Assembly (NCBI GenBank): GCA_018819175.1
Contig: JAHJQQ010000052.1
Location: forward strand, 62,001 to 126,000
Direction of reading: 5' to 3'
Origin: Gammaproteobacteria bacterium
Lineage (GTDB): Bacteria > Pseudomonadota > Gammaproteobacteria > Thiohalobacterales > Thiohalobacteraceae
DNA length: 64,000 bases
Shown piece after piece: positions 41,316 to 50,962 of the stretch. The notes beneath the pieces were generated by a model, which had not been told where the DNA came from, did no database searches, and was given only the letters and a program-made list of their open reading frames with translations. Positions within the stretch are counted from its first letter, which is position 1; every line of letters starts with the position of its first letter. The position numbers and the translations under genes are program-made.

Positions 41316-42179
41316 ATGGCTGAGTCAGAATTTATCTTCGATGTCACCCAAGCGACCTATGATCAGCTGGTGATCGAAAATTCGCGCAAGGTACCCGTGC
41401 TGGTGGATTTCTGGGCCGATTGGTGCGGACCGTGCAAGATGCAGCTGCCCATATTGTTAAAGTTGGCCGAGGAATATCAGGGGAAATTCCTGTTGGCGAA
41501 AATCGACACTGACGCCGAACGCCCGCTCGCCCAGCAGCACAATATCCGCAGCATCCCCACCATGAAACTGTTCCGCGACGGTCAGGTCGTCGAGGACATA
41601 ATGGGCGGGCAGACCGAAACAACGTTGCGCACGCTGCTGGACAAGTATGTCACCCGTGAATCCGATGGCCTGCGTGAACAGGCCCTGCAGCAGGCCGCCG
41701 CAGGTGACATGGATACCGCCCTCGGTATTCTGCGCGACGCGGTGGCCAACGATCCGGACAACCCGCGTGCACAATTCGACTATATGCACACGGCCATGTC
41801 GGCGGGATTGATCGACGAAGCGACCCAGGCTATGGACCAGATGCCCCGCGAGATTCGTGAGGGCACGGAGATCCGCCGGCTTGCCGCACTATTGGATTTC
41901 GCCCGCAAAGCTCAATCTGCGCCGGCACGCCCCAGCCTGGAACAGCGCATTAACGCGCAGGCCGATGATTGCGAGGCACGTGAACTGCTGGCCGCGCGGC
42001 TCGCATTAGAGGGCGATACCGAAGGAGCCCTGGAACAGTATCTGGAAATTCTGCGCCGTGACCGCCGTTATGGAGATGATGCCGGTCGTAAGGGATTGTT
42101 GGCGGTGTTTGAACTATTGGGAAATCAGGGGCCGCTGGTGAACCACTATCGATCACAGATGTTCAATTTGCTGCATTAA
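41316..42179 (+). CDS. cnoX: CnoX/YbbN-type thioredoxin-TPR co-chaperone
   Basis: The 287-residue protein joins a thioredoxin domain (about 1-110, active site WADWCGPCKM) to TPR-like helices (about 120-285: AAAGDMDTALGILRDAVAND, LALEGDTEGALEQYLEILRR). This is the plan of YbbN/CnoX, which protects substrates from oxidation and hands them to GroEL or DnaK. Here both Cys of CGPC are present, whereas E. coli CnoX has only one, so redox activity is more likely. It is monocistronic in appearance, with a clear GTTAGGAG site before ATG. Confidence 0.9.
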   Translation: MAESEFIFDVTQATYDQLVIENSRKVPVLVDFWADWCGPCKMQLPILLKLAEEYQGKFLLAKIDTDAERPLAQQHNIRSIPTMKLFRDGQVVEDIMGGQTETTLRTLLDKYVTRESDGLREQALQQAAAGDMDTALGILRDAVANDPDNPRAQFDYMHTAMSAGLIDEATQAMDQMPREIREGTEIRRLAALLDFARKAQSAPARPSLEQRINAQADDCEARELLAARLALEGDTEGALEQYLEILRRDRRYGDDAGRKGLLAVFELLGNQGPLVNHYRSQMFNLLH

Positions 42180-42586
42180 GCTACTTCAGATGACACCCCC
42201 TCTCCCTCTGGGAGAGGGCTGGGGTGAGGGGGTTTGATTACACCTGTTTTATCTAATCCCCTCATCCTGGCCTTCTCCCAGAGGGAGAAGGAATGCATCC
42301 TTCCGCATAAGTAGTGACATTCAAGAACTGTTGATTCACTCAGCAACGTAGCCCGGATGAAGCGAAGCGGAATCCGGGAAATACACCTGGGGAGGCGGCG
42401 CACTATATCGTGAACGCCACGGCCACGGCGGTGCTTCCCCCGGATTCCGCTTCGCTTCATCCGGGCTACATGATCGTCTTCCAACTAGTGAACAGGGAGT
42501 GCTACGTGTTCTGGATGCCTATTCACCCACACGAATCCGCGTTGACCCATTAAAATTTACACCAAGGTAAATCTCGCGCGAATAAT
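42180..42586. repeat. Intergenic repeats: CCCTCTCCC palindrome and 31-bp inverted repeat
   Basis: Convergent space between cnoX and dsbC. Bases 42195-42292 hold two CCCTCTCCC-family hairpins. GTAGCCCGGATGAAGCGAAG (42349) and its complement (ending 42468) form long, nearly perfect inverted repeats 60 bases apart, a widespread bacterial intergenic repeat. No gene is seen. Confidence 0.7.
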
Positions 42587-43306
42587 CTAAGGCTGCATCT
42601 TGCCTTCGAGCATGGCCTGCAACTGTTTGGCAGGCACATAACCGGGTAGCACGCGGCCATCCTCCAGCACAATCGCCGGGGTACCCTGCAGGCCGAAGGC
42701 TTGCACCAATTGCATATGCTTGTCGATTGGGTTTGCACAGGACTTGCGCGGCAGATCCTTGCCCGCCTTGGCATCGGTCAGGGCCTGCTGGCGGTTTTCG
42801 GAACACCAGACGGTTTCGGCCTTGTAATACGAGTCGGTATTCGGGCCGCTACGCGGGAAAAACAGATAGCGCACGGTGATGCCGAGATCATTGGCCTCCT
42901 TGACCTCGTTGTGCAGCTTGCGGCAGTAACCGCAATCGATATCGGTGAACACTGTCACTGTGTGCTTCGGCTTGGCCGCTGCGAACACAACCATATTCTC
43001 AGCGCCGAGTTTGTCGATGGCGGCCTTGTGCAGCTCGCCCTGACGCGCCTCGGTGAGGTTGCTGCGAGCGGCGACGTCGATCAGATTACCCTGGATTAGG
43101 TAACGGCCATCTTCACTGACATAGAACAGCTGCGGGCCGAAAGTGACTTCAAACAGACCCGGAATCGGCGTCGGTAAAATCTGATCGGGGCCGGCACCGG
43201 GCAGCACGCCCGCCAGGGCCTTGCGGATGGCTGGATGGTCGTCCGCCGCGATGGCACAACCCACCAGCAACAACCAGAGTACTGCAATACGCTTCAGAGT
43301 AGTCAT
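42587..43306 (-). CDS. dsbC: Periplasmic disulfide isomerase DsbC
   Basis: The 239-residue precursor has a Sec signal (MTTLKRIAVLWLLLVGCAIA, cut after AIA) and a small N-terminal dimerisation domain with VSEDGRYLIQGNLIDV. A thioredoxin-fold domain follows with active site CGYC (FTDIDCGYCRKLHNEV) and the cis-Pro loop GTPAIVLEDG. It reshuffles wrong disulfides in the periplasm and also has the second Cys pair (CSEN/CANP). xerD lies upstream on the same strand, as in E. coli. Confidence 0.95.
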   Translation of the reverse strand: MTTLKRIAVLWLLLVGCAIAADDHPAIRKALAGVLPGAGPDQILPTPIPGLFEVTFGPQLFYVSEDGRYLIQGNLIDVAARSNLTEARQGELHKAAIDKLGAENMVVFAAAKPKHTVTVFTDIDCGYCRKLHNEVKEANDLGITVRYLFFPRSGPNTDSYYKAETVWCSENRQQALTDAKAGKDLPRKSCANPIDKHMQLVQAFGLQGTPAIVLEDGRVLPGYVPAKQLQAMLEGKMQP

Positions 43307-43604
43307 AAGGATTCCGTAGTGTCCCGCGGGGATTAGTCGTTGATGTCAGCCGCCATTGTCCTGGATTGGAGGGACGGCGGCAAACGCTGTCTTTGCGACC
43401 CTGGATTGCGGGTAAAGTTGCCTGGGCTACGCTGAATATTCACCGAGATGACAGTTAACTTAAGGCCATAACCCGAAGAGATGTACACGGAATCCACGGA
43501 AAAGCTGGAATAAGCATTTTCCGTGCGCTGCCGTGGCTGGATGCAAAGCTAAGCCACAGAGGTAAGGTTAGCGCCATTCATCCCAGACTGGCCGCACCGG
43601 GACA

Positions 43605-44531
43605 TCAGCCGCGCGGATGATGCTGCGCATGCAGTTCGCGCAGGCGCTCGCGGGCAACGTGCGTGTAGATCTGTGTTGTGGACAGATCGCTATGACCCAG
43701 CAGCAACTGCACCACGCGCAAATCCGCGCCATGATTGACCAGATGGGTGGCGAAGGCATGCCGCAAGGTATGCGGCGACAGGGATACGCGAATCGCCGCC
43801 TTGCGCGCATAAGCCTTGATGCGATACCAGAAGGCCTGGCGGGTCAACGCCTCACCGCCGCGACCGGGAAACACGAAATCACTCGGCTGACCATTCAGCA
43901 GGTCCGAACGGACCTCGGTGAAATAACGTTGCAACCAATTCATGGCCTCTTCGCCGAGCGGCACCAGGCGTTCTTTGCTGCCCTTGCCGATTACCCGTAC
44001 CACGCCCTGGCGCAGATTGACCTGCTCAAGACGTAAACTCACCAGTTCCGATACCCGCAGTCCACAGGCATATAACAGTTCCAGCATGGCACGATCGCGC
44101 AATCCCAAAGGCTGCAGGCAATCCGGTGCTGCAAGCAACGCCTCGACTTGAACTTCGCTGAGCGACTTCGGCAGTGGTCGACCCAGTTTCGGCGCCTCGA
44201 TACGCGCGCTCGGATCATCCACCAGACGACTTTCCCGTATCTGATAGCGATAGAAACGGCGCACACTGGACAGCAATCGGGCCGCGCTGCGCGCCTTGCT
44301 GCCCGTGCTGTAGCGATGCGCCAGATACGCCATCAGGTGCTCACGTTGCGCCGCGATTAAATTCACGCCGGAATTAGCGGTCAGCCAGAGCGATAAACCA
44401 CGCAGGTCATTCCGATACGCGGCCAGCGTATTATCGCTCAAGCCCCCTTCCATCCACAGCGCGTCCAAAAAGCGTTCGATCTCCTGCGCATCGACTGGAT
44501 TGATCTCTGGCGTGTCTGTCTGCATCGTCAT
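43605..44531 (-). CDS. xerD: Tyrosine recombinase XerD
   Basis: The 308-residue recombinase resolves chromosome dimers at dif with XerC and FtsK. The N-terminal SAM-like domain has ERFLDALWMEGGLSDNTLAA. Catalytic residues are the Arg in CGLRVSEL, Lys in GKGSKERLVPL, H-x-x-R in SPHTLRHAFATH, His in LLGHSDLSTTQ and the Tyr in IYTHVAR. Distinguished from XerC by the context with dsbC and by the sequence, which resembles E. coli XerD. Start ATG 44531 or 44525. Confidence 0.95.
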   Translation of the reverse strand: MTMQTDTPEINPVDAQEIERFLDALWMEGGLSDNTLAAYRNDLRGLSLWLTANSGVNLIAAQREHLMAYLAHRYSTGSKARSAARLLSSVRRFYRYQIRESRLVDDPSARIEAPKLGRPLPKSLSEVQVEALLAAPDCLQPLGLRDRAMLELLYACGLRVSELVSLRLEQVNLRQGVVRVIGKGSKERLVPLGEEAMNWLQRYFTEVRSDLLNGQPSDFVFPGRGGEALTRQAFWYRIKAYARKAAIRVSLSPHTLRHAFATHLVNHGADLRVVQLLLGHSDLSTTQIYTHVARERLRELHAQHHPRG

Positions 44532-44701
44532 TCCGTGCTCATCAATTAATTCCAGGCCCTTCAGGCAATTTGGGACGGGAATCGCTGTCGCCCGGTCTCA
44601 AGACCCGAGGCTCTGCAGAGCCTATTCACGGCCAATAACAGCATGAATCCGGATGGGTGTCAGTGTTACAGTTACGCCACGTTACCAGCCCAGCGGACCC
44701 G

Positions 44702-47524
44702 ATGGAAACCAACGACCCCACGACCCAGTCGACGGCCCTGCTGCCCATTCTCACCCATCTGGTGCAGGAACTGCATCCGGGGCGGGCGGCCCCGACGGTC
44801 ACACTCGACAGCCGGCTGGAACAGGACCTCGGCCTGGACAGTCTGGCGCGTGTTGAGTTGCTGTTGCGCATTGAGCGTCAACTGGGTATGACTGCGGCCG
44901 AGGAAGCCGCCCTGGGCGCGCAAACAGCGGGGGAACTGCTGCAGCTGCTGGGCATGAAGGCACCGACTGCCCTACACAACCCGGCAACAGCGGTTCCCGA
45001 CTCGGCCCAGATCGTTGAGATACCGCATACCGCACAGACGCTCAATGAAGTGCTGCGCTGGCATGCCGAACGCACGCCACATCGTCCTTACATCAGTTTT
45101 TATGCCAGCGACGAGGATATCCAGACCCTCAACTTCGCGCAGCTCTATAACGTCGCGACGCAGGTCGCTGGCGGACTCATCGAGCGCGATGTCAGACCCG
45201 GGCAGGTCATCGCCCTGATGCTGCCCAGCGGTCTGGAATTCTTCTATGCCTTTTACGGCATTCTGCTCGCAGGCGCGGTACCTGCCCCGCTGTATCCACC
45301 GGCCAGCCGCGCGCAGCTGGAAGACCATCTGCGGCGTCAGATCGGTATCCTCGACAATGCCCAGGCACCGATCCTGATCACCATCGACGAGGCCAAAACC
45401 TACGCACGCCTGCTGCAATCGCAATGTGCCGGGCTGCGCGAACTCTGCAACGTGGACGAACTGCGCCGCGCTGAAGCCGTACCACCGGCATTGCTGGAAC
45501 CTGAAGCGCTCGGACTGATTCAATACACCTCGGGGAGTACCGGTCAGCCCAAAGGCGTCATGCTCAGCCACGCCAATCTGCTCGCCAATATCCGCGCCAT
45601 GGGCGAAGCGGCGGCGGCCAGCAGCGACGATGTATTCGTGAGCTGGCTGCCCTTGTATCACGACATGGGGCTGATCGGCGCCTGCCTGGGCAGCCTTTAT
45701 TACGGCATGCAACTGATTCTGATGTCGCCGCTGAGTTTTATCGCGCGGCCGATCCGCTGGCTGCATGCCTTGCATCGCCATCAAGGAACGCTGTCCGCCG
45801 CGCCCAACTTCGCCTATCAGCTGTGCGCGGCGCGATTGGATGCACAGGACCTCGAGGGCCTGGATCTGAGTCACTGGCGGCTCGCCTTCAACGGTGCGGA
45901 ACCGGTGCATCCGGATACCCTGGAAGCGTTCTGCCAGCGCTTCGCCTCGACCGGTTTTAAGGCCAGCTCACTTACACCCGTCTATGGTCTGGCGGAAAAT
46001 GCCGTCGGCCTCGCATTCCCGCCACTGGCGCGCGGCGCACGCGTTGATGCCATTGCCCGCACCCGTTTTACCCGACAAGGTATCGCCGATCCCAGCGACA
46101 CACCGGATGCCTTACGCTTCGTGAGTGGTGGCCTGGCCCTGCCGCGGCATGAGATCCGTATTGTTGACGAACATGACCGCGTATTGCCCGATCGCCAGCA
46201 AGGACACCTGCAATTCCGCGGCCCTTCCGCGACAGCTGGTTACTACCGCAACATCGAGGCCACAAAACAACTGCTGCACGGTGATTGGCGCGATTCCGGC
46301 GACTACGCCTATATGGCCGACAGCGAGGTTTTCATCACCGGTCGCGCCAAGGATCTGATTATCCGCGCCGGTCGCAATATCTATCCCTACGAACTCGAGC
46401 ATGCCATCGGTGATCTCGATGGCATACGCAAACATGCCGTCGCGGTATTTTCCACCCGCGGCAGCGGTGAGGGCGAACAGCTGGTCGTTCTCGCCGAGAC
46501 ACGCGAACGCGATCCTGATCGCAAACTCGAACTGCAAACTCAAATCGAAGCGCTGGCCTTGCAACTGACCGGCAGCCGCCCCGATAACATTCTGCTTGCA
46601 CCGCCACGCAGTGTGCTGAAAACCTCCAGCGGGAAAATCCGCCGCGTGGAATGCCGACAGTTATACGAACAGGGCGCTTTTTCTGACCAGGGTCAACAGC
46701 GGCGGAATTATTGGCAGCAACGTGTGCAGCTTGCGAGCCGCGCCATCCGCGTTACCGGGCGACGCCTGCTGCGCAATCTGGGGACCTGGCTGTACAGCGC
46801 CTATGCCTGGACCTGTTTTTTACTCTGCGGCATACCGCTTGCCGTGCTGTTGGTGCTATTACCCGGCCGGCGTATGCGCCAGCAAGTTGTGCATTGGGGC
46901 GCCCGTGTCGGCCTGCGGCTGGTCGCGATTCGGGTAAAGCGCGAAGGCAATATACATCTGCCCTACGATCAACCCTTGATCATTGTCGCCAATCACGCCA
47001 GTTATCTCGATGCGATTGTCTTGACTGCGGCACTGAAATTACCGCTGCATTTTGTCGCCAAACGCAGTCTGCAACGTCCTGGCCTGGGTTTTCTGCTGCA
47101 ACGTCTCGGCACTGAATTCGTCGCCCGCGACGATGTTCGCCAGAGCGTGGATGATGCCGAACGCGTGCTGGAACGCGTGCATCAGGGTGACGGCGTTGTG
47201 TTCTTCCCTGAAGCAACCTTCACCCCGGCACCCGGCCTGCGCCCGTTTCGTCTCGGCGCCTTCAAAGTTGCCGCCGGCAGCGGCGCGCCGATTATTCCTG
47301 TCGCCCTGCGCGGCACCCGTGAACGGCTACGCGGCGAAAGCTGGTTTCCGCATCCCGGCTGCGTCAATGTCTGGGTCGGTTTTCCTATTCCCAGCAATGG
47401 CCAGGATCTGACGGATCTCGTCGCCCTACGCGATGAGGCGCGCGCCGCTATCCTCAGCCACTGCGGTGAAGCGGATCTTGCGGGACAGGTATCGATTGCC
47501 TTGCCGACGACGGCGCAGCCGTAG
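44702..47524 (+). CDS. ACP / fatty acyl-AMP ligase / acyltransferase fusion
   Basis: The 940-residue protein has three parts. At about 10-85 there is an acyl carrier domain with the phosphopantetheine Ser in DLGLDSLARVELL. At about 120-660 there is an AMP-forming acyl ligase (YTSGSTGQPKGVMLSHANLL, FVSWLPLYHDMGLIG), of the fatty acyl-AMP ligase type. After a membrane helix (CFLLCGIPLAVLLVLL) a PlsC-type acyltransferase (about 750-925) follows with HASYLD and FFPEATFTPAPGLRPF motifs. Together they can activate a fatty acid, load it on the built-in ACP and transfer it, probably to a membrane lipid. It is not in an obvious operon. ATG 44702 is preferred; GTG 44657 would add 15 residues. Confidence 0.88.
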   Translation: METNDPTTQSTALLPILTHLVQELHPGRAAPTVTLDSRLEQDLGLDSLARVELLLRIERQLGMTAAEEAALGAQTAGELLQLLGMKAPTALHNPATAVPDSAQIVEIPHTAQTLNEVLRWHAERTPHRPYISFYASDEDIQTLNFAQLYNVATQVAGGLIERDVRPGQVIALMLPSGLEFFYAFYGILLAGAVPAPLYPPASRAQLEDHLRRQIGILDNAQAPILITIDEAKTYARLLQSQCAGLRELCNVDELRRAEAVPPALLEPEALGLIQYTSGSTGQPKGVMLSHANLLANIRAMGEAAAASSDDVFVSWLPLYHDMGLIGACLGSLYYGMQLILMSPLSFIARPIRWLHALHRHQGTLSAAPNFAYQLCAARLDAQDLEGLDLSHWRLAFNGAEPVHPDTLEAFCQRFASTGFKASSLTPVYGLAENAVGLAFPPLARGARVDAIARTRFTRQGIADPSDTPDALRFVSGGLALPRHEIRIVDEHDRVLPDRQQGHLQFRGPSATAGYYRNIEATKQLLHGDWRDSGDYAYMADSEVFITGRAKDLIIRAGRNIYPYELEHAIGDLDGIRKHAVAVFSTRGSGEGEQLVVLAETRERDPDRKLELQTQIEALALQLTGSRPDNILLAPPRSVLKTSSGKIRRVECRQLYEQGAFSDQGQQRRNYWQQRVQLASRAIRVTGRRLLRNLGTWLYSAYAWTCFLLCGIPLAVLLVLLPGRRMRQQVVHWGARVGLRLVAIRVKREGNIHLPYDQPLIIVANHASYLDAIVLTAALKLPLHFVAKRSLQRPGLGFLLQRLGTEFVARDDVRQSVDDAERVLERVHQGDGVVFFPEATFTPAPGLRPFRLGAFKVAAGSGAPIIPVALRGTRERLRGESWFPHPGCVNVWVGFPIPSNGQDLTDLVALRDEARAAILSHCGEADLAGQVSIALPTTAQP

Positions 47525-47532
47525 AATCCTGC

Positions 47533-48231
47533 CTACTCCAACTCCACTGCACCCTGCACAGTCACACGTACCTCGCTCTCACCGCCTTCGAAACTGGGCG
47601 TAGCGACGGACATGCTCATGGCCTCGGCGCGCATCATCGGCATAGGCTGCACGGGCGAGTCCTCCGTCATGATATTCAACTCGACTATGCGGTAACCCTT
47701 GGTGCCGATATTGGCGCGCACCTGCTCTGCGCGACGCTTGAAGTTATTCAACGCATCGTCGATCAGTCGTTGCTCTATACCTGCACGCGTTTCAGTCGCC
47801 ACGCTGAAATTGACTGCGCGCAGTTTCAAGCGCTGCTGCAATACGCCAATCAGCTTGCCGAGTTTTGCAAAATCACTGCCGTCGAGAATCAACTCCTGAC
47901 TGGCACGCCAGCCGCCGACGGCATCCTTCTTGTAGATCGGCTGCGTACTATAACCACCTGTGCGCACCTGGATGATGGTCTGTCCACGTGCTTGGTCCAG
48001 GGCCCAGGCCATAGCCTTGTTGATGCGATCGGCGAGACGGGCGGCATCATCATCCTCGTCCTGCACGGCCAGCACGGCCTGCATGTGGTCGTTGGTGACG
48101 GATTCGGCGGCACGCACCTGGAAACGCACCTGATTGTAGTTCTGCTCTGCATCTGCCAGTGCTGGAACGCTCCAGAACCCGGCCAGCATGACCAGCAATA
48201 AAAGCGGTATGCGTATGAACATGGCATCCAT
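47533..48231 (-). CDS. Periplasmic SIMPL-domain protein
   Basis: The 232-residue protein has an N-terminal signal peptide (MFIRIPLLLLVMLAGFWSVP then ALA) and a SIMPL (DUF541) domain. Recognisable parts are VTNDHMQAVLAVQDEDDDAA, IIQVRTGGYSTQPIYKKD and the VRVTVQGAVELE end. The family is periplasmic or outer-membrane related; its function is poorly defined. It is convergent with the fused acyl ligase gene (8 bp between stops) and divergent from mobA. Confidence 0.88.
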   Translation of the reverse strand: MDAMFIRIPLLLLVMLAGFWSVPALADAEQNYNQVRFQVRAAESVTNDHMQAVLAVQDEDDDAARLADRINKAMAWALDQARGQTIIQVRTGGYSTQPIYKKDAVGGWRASQELILDGSDFAKLGKLIGVLQQRLKLRAVNFSVATETRAGIEQRLIDDALNNFKRRAEQVRANIGTKGYRIVELNIMTEDSPVQPMPMMRAEAMSMSVATPSFEGGESEVRVTVQGAVELE

Positions 48232-48375
48232 CTCCTCTGATGTACGACGTTGGTAATCTCTTGTAACGTCATACCGGGTCTGCCCCGGAATGACGGGTTT
48301 CCCCAGTCTAGCAGGCCCTGCTGGCGCAGCGCATGCCTATGTTAGAATGACGCCACCGTATTCAGCCAAGCCGAA

Positions 48376-48981
48376 ATGTCCCGCCATACTCACACCAATC
48401 TGACTGTCTTGATCCTTGCCGGCGGCCAGGCCACGCGCATGGGCGGTGATGACAAGGGCCTGATCGACTGCGCCGGACGACCCATGATTGAACATGTTGT
48501 GGATAAAGTCGCGCCGCTGACCGCATCCGTTCTGATCAGCGCCAATCGTAATCTGGAACGCTATGCGGACTATGGCTATCCGGTGCTGCGCGACCAGCGC
48601 AGCGATTACCCTGGACCACTGGCGGGTATCGAATCCGGTTTAGCGGCCTGCACAACAGACTATTTGTGGATACTTCCCTGCGATGCACCGGCCTTCAGTA
48701 GTGACTTGCTGGAGCGATTAACCGCCGCATGCAGCACCGCTGAAATACCCGCTGCGGTACCCGATGATGGTAACTATCTGCAAGCCACTTTCGCCCTGCT
48801 TCGCAGAGAGACTCTTGAGTCCTTGCGCCACTTCCTCAGCAGCGGCCAACGCAAGCTGCAAACCTGGCTGACTGAGTTACCCGCCGTGTGTGTGAACTGT
48901 TCTGATCATCCGGAGTGGTTCGCCAACATCAATACACCGGACGACCTGGAACGCTACACATTACCCTTGAGTCAGCCCTGA
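48376..48981 (+). CDS. mobA: Molybdenum cofactor guanylyltransferase
   Basis: The 201-residue enzyme adds GMP to molybdopterin to make bis-MGD. It has the nucleotidyltransferase N-terminus LTVLILAGGQATRMGGDDKG and the PGPLAGIESGL segment, with PCDAPAFS as the metal site. It starts the mobA-mobB-moeA operon; its stop overlaps the mobB start (ATGA at 48979-48983). Confidence 0.94.
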   Translation: MSRHTHTNLTVLILAGGQATRMGGDDKGLIDCAGRPMIEHVVDKVAPLTASVLISANRNLERYADYGYPVLRDQRSDYPGPLAGIESGLAACTTDYLWILPCDAPAFSSDLLERLTAACSTAEIPAAVPDDGNYLQATFALLRRETLESLRHFLSSGQRKLQTWLTELPAVCVNCSDHPEWFANINTPDDLERYTLPLSQP

Positions 48982-49514
48982 TGAATAATCCCTTCTTGAA
49001 TCCACCGGTCTTGGGCATCGCCGCCTGGAGCGGCACGGGCAAGACCACATTGCTGGTTAAACTGCTGCCACTTCTGCGTTCCCAAGGTTTACGGGTAGGT
49101 ATGCTCAAACATGCGCATCACGCCTTCGACATCGACCATCCCGGCAAGGACAGTTATGAGCTGCGCAAGGCGGGTGCGGAGCAGATGCTGATCGCCTCCA
49201 GTCAGCGCTGGGCATTAATGGTTGAATCGCCACTGTCAGACGATGTCTCTCTGATCGCCATGCTGGACCAGCTGAACCGCAATGCCCTTGACCTGATTCT
49301 GGTGGAAGGATTTCGGCATGAGTCCTTTCCGAAAATCGAATTGCATCGCGCCGCTCTCGGCAAGCCCTTGCTGTTCCCGGAAGATGACTCCATCATGGCC
49401 ATTGCCTGTGACGCGCCGGTAGAAACGGATCTGCCTCTGCTGGATCTGAACGCACCTGACGTGATAGCCACTTTTATTCTGAACTACTGCGCACAGCACC
49501 ACTCACCGGATTAA
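48981..49514 (+). CDS. mobB: Molybdopterin-guanine dinucleotide biosynthesis protein MobB
   Basis: The 177-residue GTPase-like protein has Walker A AAWSGTGKTTLLVKL, KHAHHAFDIDHPGKDSY and LILVEGFRHESFPKIE, the MobB signature. It supports MobA; the exact role is uncertain but not essential in E. coli. ATG 48981 overlaps the mobA stop; the longer frame to 48915 runs inside mobA. Confidence 0.95.
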   Translation: MNNPFLNPPVLGIAAWSGTGKTTLLVKLLPLLRSQGLRVGMLKHAHHAFDIDHPGKDSYELRKAGAEQMLIASSQRWALMVESPLSDDVSLIAMLDQLNRNALDLILVEGFRHESFPKIELHRAALGKPLLFPEDDSIMAIACDAPVETDLPLLDLNAPDVIATFILNYCAQHHSPD

Positions 49515-49518
49515 CGCT

Positions 49519-50772
49519 ATGGACAAACAGACTCAAGATCCCTGCGCCACGCCCAAGGGTTTGCTCAGCGTCGCTGATGCGCGCGCGCGTATCGATGCGC
49601 TGGTGACCGCGATCAAGGGCACGGAACAGCTGCCAATACGTTCCGCGTTGAATCGCATCCTGGCGATGCCGATCATCTCCTCTATCAACGTCCCGCCGAA
49701 TACCAATTCGGCCATGGATGGTTATGCCCTGCGCGGCGCCGACTTACCGGTGAGTGGCAATACTCGTCTCAAGGTCATCGGTCGCGCGATGGCAGGCGCG
49801 CCGTTTTCGGGCAGCGTGGCTGCGGGACAGGCCGTGCGTATCATGACCGGCGCCGTGATTCCCGAAGGTGCGGACACCGTCCTGATGCAGGAGCATGTGA
49901 CCGCAGACGGAGAAGTCATCGAGATTGGCAGCGGACACAAAATCGGCCAGAACGTGCGCATGGCGGGCGAGGACATGGCGGTCGGTTCCACGGTACTCGC
50001 ACCAGGAAAACAATTACTGCCTGCGGAGCTTGGCGTGCTCGCCTCTCTCGGCATTGCCGAGGTGCGCGTGACTCGACGTTTGCGCGTAGCCTTCTTTTCA
50101 ACCGGTGATGAGTTGAGAAGCCTTGGTGAACCGCTGGAGGCGGGTCAGATCTACGACAGCAACCGCTACACACTACATGGCATGCTGTCTCGGCTGGGCA
50201 TTGAGATACTCGACCTTGGCGTGATCCGCGATGACCGCGACGCCATCCACCAGGCCTTCAAAGATGCCGCGGCGATTGCTGATGTGGTGATCACCTCCGG
50301 CGGCGTCTCTGTGGGTGAAGCGGATTTTGTCAAACAGACGCTCGATGAAATAGGCAAAGTGGATTTCTGGAAGATCGCCATGAAACCCGGTAAACCGCTC
50401 GCATTCGGCACGCTGGGTGATGCCGTGTTCTTCGGGCTCCCGGGCAACCCGGTATCGGTCATGGCGACTTTTTACCAATTCGTGCAGCCCGCGTTACAGA
50501 AGATGATGGGCATGAGTGCGGCGTCTTCGCTGACGCTAAAAGTTCCCTGTGCGGTTGAGTTAAAAAAGGAACCCGGTCGTCTGGAGTATCAACGTGGTAT
50601 TCTGCAGTCAGACGATAAAGGCAATATGACCGTGACAACCACCGGCCGACAAGGCTCGCATGTACTCTCATCGATGAGCCAGTCCAACTGCTTCATTATC
50701 CTCCCCGCCGAGTGCGCCGGTGTCCACCGCGGCGATCCCGTGGTTGTACAGCCTTTCGCCGGACTCATATAA
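49519..50772 (+). CDS. moeA: Molybdopterin molybdenumtransferase
   Basis: The 417-residue MoeA inserts molybdate into adenylylated molybdopterin. It has NTNSAMDGYALRGADLP, GAVIPEGADTVLMQE, the central MogA-like fold with DSNRYTLHGMLSRLG and TSGGVSVGEADFVK, and the GLPGNPVSVMATF motif. It starts 4 bases after mobB. A short ATG-poor gap follows before lon. Confidence 0.95.
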   Translation: MDKQTQDPCATPKGLLSVADARARIDALVTAIKGTEQLPIRSALNRILAMPIISSINVPPNTNSAMDGYALRGADLPVSGNTRLKVIGRAMAGAPFSGSVAAGQAVRIMTGAVIPEGADTVLMQEHVTADGEVIEIGSGHKIGQNVRMAGEDMAVGSTVLAPGKQLLPAELGVLASLGIAEVRVTRRLRVAFFSTGDELRSLGEPLEAGQIYDSNRYTLHGMLSRLGIEILDLGVIRDDRDAIHQAFKDAAAIADVVITSGGVSVGEADFVKQTLDEIGKVDFWKIAMKPGKPLAFGTLGDAVFFGLPGNPVSVMATFYQFVQPALQKMMGMSAASSLTLKVPCAVELKKEPGRLEYQRGILQSDDKGNMTVTTTGRQGSHVLSSMSQSNCFIILPAECAGVHRGDPVVVQPFAGLI

Positions 50773-50962
50773 GGGCTGGATACTGCCCTTGAAATACCCA
50801 CGCGGTGTCCCAACCTGTTGGGATAAGCCCTGACGCTGCTTTGTGTTCAGTGGGTGTTCAGTGGCATGCGCCCGCGCATCAGCCAATTCAGCTGTGCCAT
50901 GAGACTGGTTTGGTAACTATCCAATTACCAGGGTATTAGTCATAACAAAAACGAGGTCATCC

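Noticed and set aside
43307..43604. Third gene in the xerD-dsbC operon
   Set aside because: The 298-bp gap has no frame with family features; homoserine dehydrogenase, often next, is not here.
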